DNA of 64,000 nucleotides, from positions 1-64,000 of the forward strand of contig NZ_BCVI01000006.1 of assembly GCF_001591665.1 (NCBI RefSeq), given 5' to 3'. Each line of letters begins with the position of its first letter. Position 1 is the first letter of the stretch. Below the pieces are notes generated by a model that did no database searches, was not told the origin of the DNA, and saw nothing but the letters and a program-made list of their open reading frames with translations. Below are positions 60,454 through 64,000 of the stretch, in pieces. The stretch comes from Neobacillus soli NBRC 102451 (GTDB lineage: Bacteria; Bacillota; Bacilli; Bacillales; Cytobacillaceae). Both the position numbers and the translations under genes were made by a program.

Positions 60454-61107
60454 TTGTCGACAAGCTTTTATCCAAAAGAAAATGTACAACATTTTGCCCG
60501 ATTAAAGGATCTGGCGCCAGAACAATTAAAAGCCTTTAATGCCTTTGACGCGTCTGTTTTTAAAGAGGGTGCCTTATCAAAAAAGGAAAAGGAAATCATT
60601 GCGGTTGCGATTGCACATGTAACGGAATGTCCGTATTGTATTGATGCGCATACCAAAGGCGCGAAAAGAGCAGGGGCAACATTAGAAGAGCTAGCCGAAG
60701 CTGTATTTGTTACGGCTGCGGTTGAAGCTGGCGGAGCAGTTACTCATAGTACACATGTACATAATGCAAAAAGCCAAGGAGCATCAGATGTGCTTTATGC
60801 TCGTTCTAATTTGAAAAATTTAGGCCTATTGGGGAAATTTGCCCCGGATGGTTTTAAAGGTTATCAAGCATTCAGTGCCGCTGCAACGAAAGAGGGAAAA
60901 TTGAGCGCCAAGTTTAAAGAAATCATTGCCGTAGCTGTTGCCAATGCTACTCAATGTCCATACTGCATTGATGTACATTCGAAAAATGCAGAGCGACATG
61001 GGGCAACGAGTGAGGAACTTGCTGAAGCCATCATGGTCACTGCTGCGCTTCGTGCAGGTGGTGCTTATGCACATTTGGCGAATATGATTCAAAGTTACCA
61101 AGAATAA
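60454..61107 (+). CDS. Tandem carboxymuconolactone-decarboxylase/AhpD-like protein
   Basis: 217 residues from TTG 60454 (GGGGG eight bases upstream; TTG 60448 is too close). Two CMD domains each hold the redox pair: ECPYCIDAHTKGAKRAG near residue 56 and QCPYCIDVHSKNAERHG near residue 168. The CxxC plus His is the AhpD-type peroxidase/proton-relay site, so an alkylhydroperoxidase-like antioxidant role is more likely than lactone decarboxylation. Duplication within one chain replaces the usual homodimer pairing. Stand-alone gene. Confidence 0.88.
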   Translation: MSTSFYPKENVQHFARLKDLAPEQLKAFNAFDASVFKEGALSKKEKEIIAVAIAHVTECPYCIDAHTKGAKRAGATLEELAEAVFVTAAVEAGGAVTHSTHVHNAKSQGASDVLYARSNLKNLGLLGKFAPDGFKGYQAFSAAATKEGKLSAKFKEIIAVAVANATQCPYCIDVHSKNAERHGATSEELAEAIMVTAALRAGGAYAHLANMIQSYQE

Positions 61108-61319
61108 GCTTGATTTTATATTTTATTGGTAAGGCTCCAGCATTAGTTGGGGTCTTATTTTAATGCCAGAATACGCGAAGGGTTTTATAAGGAAACAGTT
61201 AATATTGAAGAATTTAGAATGAAAAGTCCTCTTGATAAAATTTACTAAAAATTAATAATGCTTTAGGTTATTAACAGGTATTATTAAAAGGTAGGTATTT
61301 AATTAGGAGGAAAAATTTG

Positions 61320-62123
61320 ATGAGCGAACATATTATTGCATTTATAATGGGAATCGTAGAAGGGTTAACAGAATATCTCCCAATTTCATCAACAGGCCAT
61401 CTTATTTTAACTGGTCATTTATTAGGATTTGAAGGAGATCGGGCGAAAACATTTGAAGTGGTCATTCAATTAGGTTCCATACTAGCCATTGTCGTCTTAT
61501 ATTGGAAAAGGTTTTTTTCGCTTTTAGATTTTAAGAGTCTAAATATAAAGAAAAACAATAGACAAAGACTTAATCTCCTTCATGTATTTTTAGGGATTCT
61601 ACCAGCAGGTATTGTAGGCGTCGTATTGCACGATTTTATAAAAAATGTTCTGTTCTCTACCACAGTCGTTTTGGTTGCTTTAGTTGTCGGCGCCTTTTTA
61701 TTGATTTATGCGGACAAAAAGAACACAACGGTTACGGCCAACACACTAGACCAATTGTCTTATAAGCAAGCCTTGTATATTGGCCTGTTTCAATGCTTAT
61801 CTGTTTGGCCTGGATTTTCAAGAGCTGGTTCCACCATTTCCGGAGGATTATTAGTGGGGGCAAGCCAAAAAACAGCGGCGGAATTTTCCTTTATTTTGGC
61901 ATTGCCCATCATGGTGGGAGCAACAGGTTTAGATGTATTGAAGAATATGGATGCCATCACTTCGGGAGACATTACAACATTTGTGATCGGATTTGTAACC
62001 GCCTTTGTCGTAGCATTGTTTGCATGTATCGGCTTCCTAAAATTGTTGGATAAAGTAAGACTTTCAACATTTGCTTATTATCGTATTCTTCTTGCTATCG
62101 TATTTGCGTTTATTATCCTTTGA
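61320..62123 (+). CDS. uppP: Undecaprenyl-diphosphatase UppP (BacA)
   Basis: 267 residues, about eight membrane helices. Active-site motifs EGLTEYLPISSTGHLIL near the N-terminus (Glu and Ser) and WPGFSRAGSTISGG in the second half (Arg). It dephosphorylates undecaprenyl diphosphate on the outer face, recycling the lipid carrier for cell-wall synthesis and giving bacitracin tolerance. AGGAGG nine bases before ATG 61320; TTG 61317 also in frame. Followed by the hairpin at 62158. Confidence 0.95.
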   Translation: MSEHIIAFIMGIVEGLTEYLPISSTGHLILTGHLLGFEGDRAKTFEVVIQLGSILAIVVLYWKRFFSLLDFKSLNIKKNNRQRLNLLHVFLGILPAGIVGVVLHDFIKNVLFSTTVVLVALVVGAFLLIYADKKNTTVTANTLDQLSYKQALYIGLFQCLSVWPGFSRAGSTISGGLLVGASQKTAAEFSFILALPIMVGATGLDVLKNMDAITSGDITTFVIGFVTAFVVALFACIGFLKLLDKVRLSTFAYYRILLAIVFAFIIL

Positions 62124-62157
62124 TAAAAATGCAGTAAATAAAAAATAACACACAAAT

Positions 62158-62192
62158 TAGCAGTCTAATTCACATAGAATTGGACTGCTTTC
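62158..62192 (+). terminator. Terminator after uppP
   Basis: AGCAGTCTAATTC ... GAATTGGACTGCT, then TTTC. Confidence 0.75.
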
Positions 62193-62386
62193 GATTACTG
62201 CTTATGGAAGGGTAAACTGTATTTCAACTGTTAGTAAAATCATTTCTTTTGACAAAATATTAAATTAGAATTAATATAAACATGTAATAAAAATCTCGAA
62301 TTCGAACATCTCAAATTCAAAGTTATATTTATTCAATAAATGACAAATAATATAATGTCATGAAATAACGAAGGGAGAAATTCAAA

Positions 62387-63130
62387 ATGGGTAAAATGGA
62401 TGGAAAAGTAGCTATTATAACTGGCGCAGCACAGGGTATGGGAGCTATGCATGCTCGTAAATTTGTGGAAGAAGGGGCAAAAGTAGCCGTTACTGATATC
62501 AATATGGATGCAGCTCAACAATTAGTAGATGAAATTGGTGAAAATGCTATTGCATTAAAATTGGATGTTTCAAACGCTGATAATTGGAAGGAAGTTGTAG
62601 AAAAAACGGAAGAAAAATTTGGTCCAGTTACAGTTTTAGTAAATAACGCTGGGGTGGGTATTTTCAAACCTCTAGAAGAACTAACAGAAAAAGACTTCAG
62701 ATTAACATTTGAAATAGATGAATTAGGTGTATTTTTAGGAATGAAGACAGTCGTTCCATCTATGAAAAAGGCAGGAGTAGGATCTATCGTAAATATTTCA
62801 TCTGTTGATGGGTTAGTGAGTGCACCAACAGCCATTGCTTATAGTGCGTCCAAACATGCCGTTACGGGTATGACAAAAGGTGCTGCTACTGAACTTGGGC
62901 AATTCAATATTCGTGTTAACTCTGTTCACCCAGGAATTATAAAAACTCCAATGGCCGAACAAGGCGATGTTGCTGAATATTTGAAACAACTAGAACAGGA
63001 CATCCCGTTAAGAAGAAGAGCAGAGGTATATGAAGTATCTAATTTAGTTATTTACCTTGCTTCTGATGATTCTAGTTATTCAACTGGAGCACAATTCGTG
63101 GTTGATGGCGGTATGATTTCAGATTTATAA
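62387..63130 (+). CDS. Short-chain dehydrogenase/reductase (glucose/hydroxysteroid dehydrogenase-like)
   Basis: 247 residues. TGAAQGMG cofactor loop near residue 13, Asp at the end of strand 2 (VTDINMD) favouring NAD, NNAG near 88, catalytic Ser in NISSVDG and YSASK (Tyr-Lys), with the C-terminal TGAQFVVDGGM. This is the classical SDR form, often annotated as 3-alpha- or 20-beta-hydroxysteroid dehydrogenase; the real substrate is unknown. AAGGGAG precedes ATG 62387. Stand-alone. Confidence 0.9.
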   Translation: MGKMDGKVAIITGAAQGMGAMHARKFVEEGAKVAVTDINMDAAQQLVDEIGENAIALKLDVSNADNWKEVVEKTEEKFGPVTVLVNNAGVGIFKPLEELTEKDFRLTFEIDELGVFLGMKTVVPSMKKAGVGSIVNISSVDGLVSAPTAIAYSASKHAVTGMTKGAATELGQFNIRVNSVHPGIIKTPMAEQGDVAEYLKQLEQDIPLRRRAEVYEVSNLVIYLASDDSSYSTGAQFVVDGGMISDL

Positions 63131-63196
63131 TTTACATTTTATTGATAAGACCTCAGCTGCAGCTGGGGTCTTATTTATTGCTGAGATTTTAGGATT

Positions 63197-63242
63197 AGTC
63201 TCCCAGTGCGTTAAAGCTTTACTTAACCGGGGGACTGGCCCT
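63197..63242. repeat. Dispersed palindromic element, GGGACTGGCCC type
   Basis: AGTCTCCCAGTGCGTTAAAGC...CTTAACCGGGGGACTGGCCC. The loop GTGCGTTAAAGCTTTACT is shared with the element at 25415. Confidence 0.75.
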
Positions 63243-63394
63243 ATTTCGGCCCCATTTCTTAAAAAGTAGTACCGTCTTCATGAAAGAAAAATAAAAAAAT
63301 ACTCCAAAAGAATCTATTTTAGTAGATTCAGAATTGTTAAACTATTTATAACATCATGGGGTGGCTTCAAATAAATCTGTTAGGAGGGAATAAG

Positions 63395-64000
63395 TTGGAA
63401 CGAAAAGTACGCTTGATTCCGTACCAAGTGATTGCAGAGTTTGAAGAGGTAACCGAGGTGCCAAAAGGGGTGGAAATGATTCAGGCACCTGAAGTGTGGG
63501 GGGCGTCAAAAGGAAAGGGAATCACAATCGCTATATTAGATACCGGCTGTGAAAAGTCCCATATTGACTTAAAAGATCGAATTATTGGCGGGCGAAATTT
63601 CACAAAAGATGACCGTGGTGACCAAAATACCTATCGGGATTACAATGGTCATGGGACCCACGTTGCCGGCACGATGGCAGCATCCGCCAATGAGACGGGA
63701 GTCGTCGGTGTTGCTCCAGAAGCAAATTTATTAATTATCAAGGTTCTTGATAAACATGGATCCGGGCAATATGAATGGATTATCAATGGAATCTATTATG
63801 CTATTGAACAAAAGGTCGATATGATCTCCATGAGTTTGGGCGGTTCAGAGAATGTTCCAGAACTGCATGAGGCCATTAAAAAGGCCGTTGCCAATGGGAT
63901 CCTCGTCGTTTGTGCAGCTGGAAATGAAGGGGACGGACGAGACTCGACTGAAGAGTTGTCCTATCCTGGGGCTTACAATGAGGTAATCTGTGTGGGTGCA
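63395..64000 (+). CDS. Intracellular subtilisin-like serine protease IspA type (3' partial)
   Basis: 202 codons to the window edge from TTG 63395, seven bases after AGGAGG. No signal peptide. The short N-terminal propeptide carries LIPYQVI, as in intracellular subtilisins, followed by the catalytic Asp in ILDTGC and His in DYNGHGTHVAGTMA. Oxyanion-side segments SMSLGG and VCAAGNEGDG follow. The catalytic Ser (GTSMA) lies beyond the window. IspA degrades cytoplasmic proteins in late growth and sporulation. Confidence 0.93.
   Translation, partial: MERKVRLIPYQVIAEFEEVTEVPKGVEMIQAPEVWGASKGKGITIAILDTGCEKSHIDLKDRIIGGRNFTKDDRGDQNTYRDYNGHGTHVAGTMAASANETGVVGVAPEANLLIIKVLDKHGSGQYEWIINGIYYAIEQKVDMISMSLGGSENVPELHEAIKKAVANGILVVCAAGNEGDGRDSTEELSYPGAYNEVICVGA

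Overview
This window comes from a low-GC, Gram-positive, spore-former-type bacterium, most likely a Bacillaceae member (Bacillus, Neobacillus, Mesobacillus or Peribacillus type). The evidence is strong AGGAGG-type ribosome sites, frequent TTG/GTG starts, sigma-A type promoters, and Bacillus-style genes: queCDE, a cls cardiolipin synthase, a YisP-like squalene/phytoene synthase, YesMN-type regulators, OpuA, UppP and an IspA-type intracellular subtilisin. I saw no rRNA, tRNA or CRISPR array. Species cannot be fixed from the sequence alone.

Layout. 0-1.1 kb: right part of an IS3-family (IS150-type) element lying directly upstream of queCDE (preQ0 synthesis, 1.15-3.0 kb). 3.1-6.3 kb: an acyl-CoA ligase remnant, then a secreted GH84 N-acetylglucosaminidase. 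6.5-11.9 kb: a putative catabolic cluster with a GntR/FCD regulator, alpha/beta hydrolase, FAH-family enzyme, amidohydrolase and small proteins; its promoter is embedded in a perfect 36-bp direct repeat. 12-13.5 kb: cls on the minus strand. 13.5-17.5 kb: gene debris (ftsH, aldehyde dehydrogenase and helicase pieces), an SDR, and small proteins. 17.9-24.1 kb: DUF3870, a type III CoA-transferase, an acyl-CoA dehydrogenase, and a decayed FadH-like reductase split by a complete IS607-type element. That element carries a serine recombinase, an atypical TnpB lacking the zinc ribbon, and a structured 3' region that may encode an omega/reRNA.

24-35.4 kb: squalene/phytoene synthase-like gene, M20 amidohydrolase, a YesM/YesN two-component pair, and a divergent opp-type oligopeptide operon (ATPase-ATPase-permease-permease-binding lipoprotein). 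35.5-38.6 kb: HxlR regulator between two FMN reductases and a luciferase-like monooxygenase, with inverted repeats that look like HxlR operators. 38.7-45.4 kb: tandem-GNAT protein, a graveyard (type III restriction enzyme, PEP-synthase and acyl-CoA ligase pieces), a seven-repeat RCC1-like protein, then a large SF1 helicase followed by a Vsr-like nuclease in another frame. The last pair is a candidate defence module. 45.6-48.6 kb: OpuA glycine-betaine importer with a permease/binding-protein fusion.

49.2-54.7 kb: ZIP metal transporter, YqcI/YcgG protein, a peptidase fragment, and a two-gene (alpha-beta and gamma-delta fused) 2-oxoacid:ferredoxin oxidoreductase. 55-64 kb: GNAT, truncated lipoprotein, RraB-like protein, aldose epimerase-like protein, debris, GH18 lipoprotein, tandem carboxymuconolactone decarboxylase-like protein, UppP, an SDR, and the start of an IspA-type protease cut by the window edge.

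Palindromic 45-50 bp elements built on GGGGTCAG/CTGACCCC or GTGCCTG(AC/GC) arms recur in intergenic space across the whole window. Many short remnants of catabolic and mobile genes indicate active genome decay and rearrangement.
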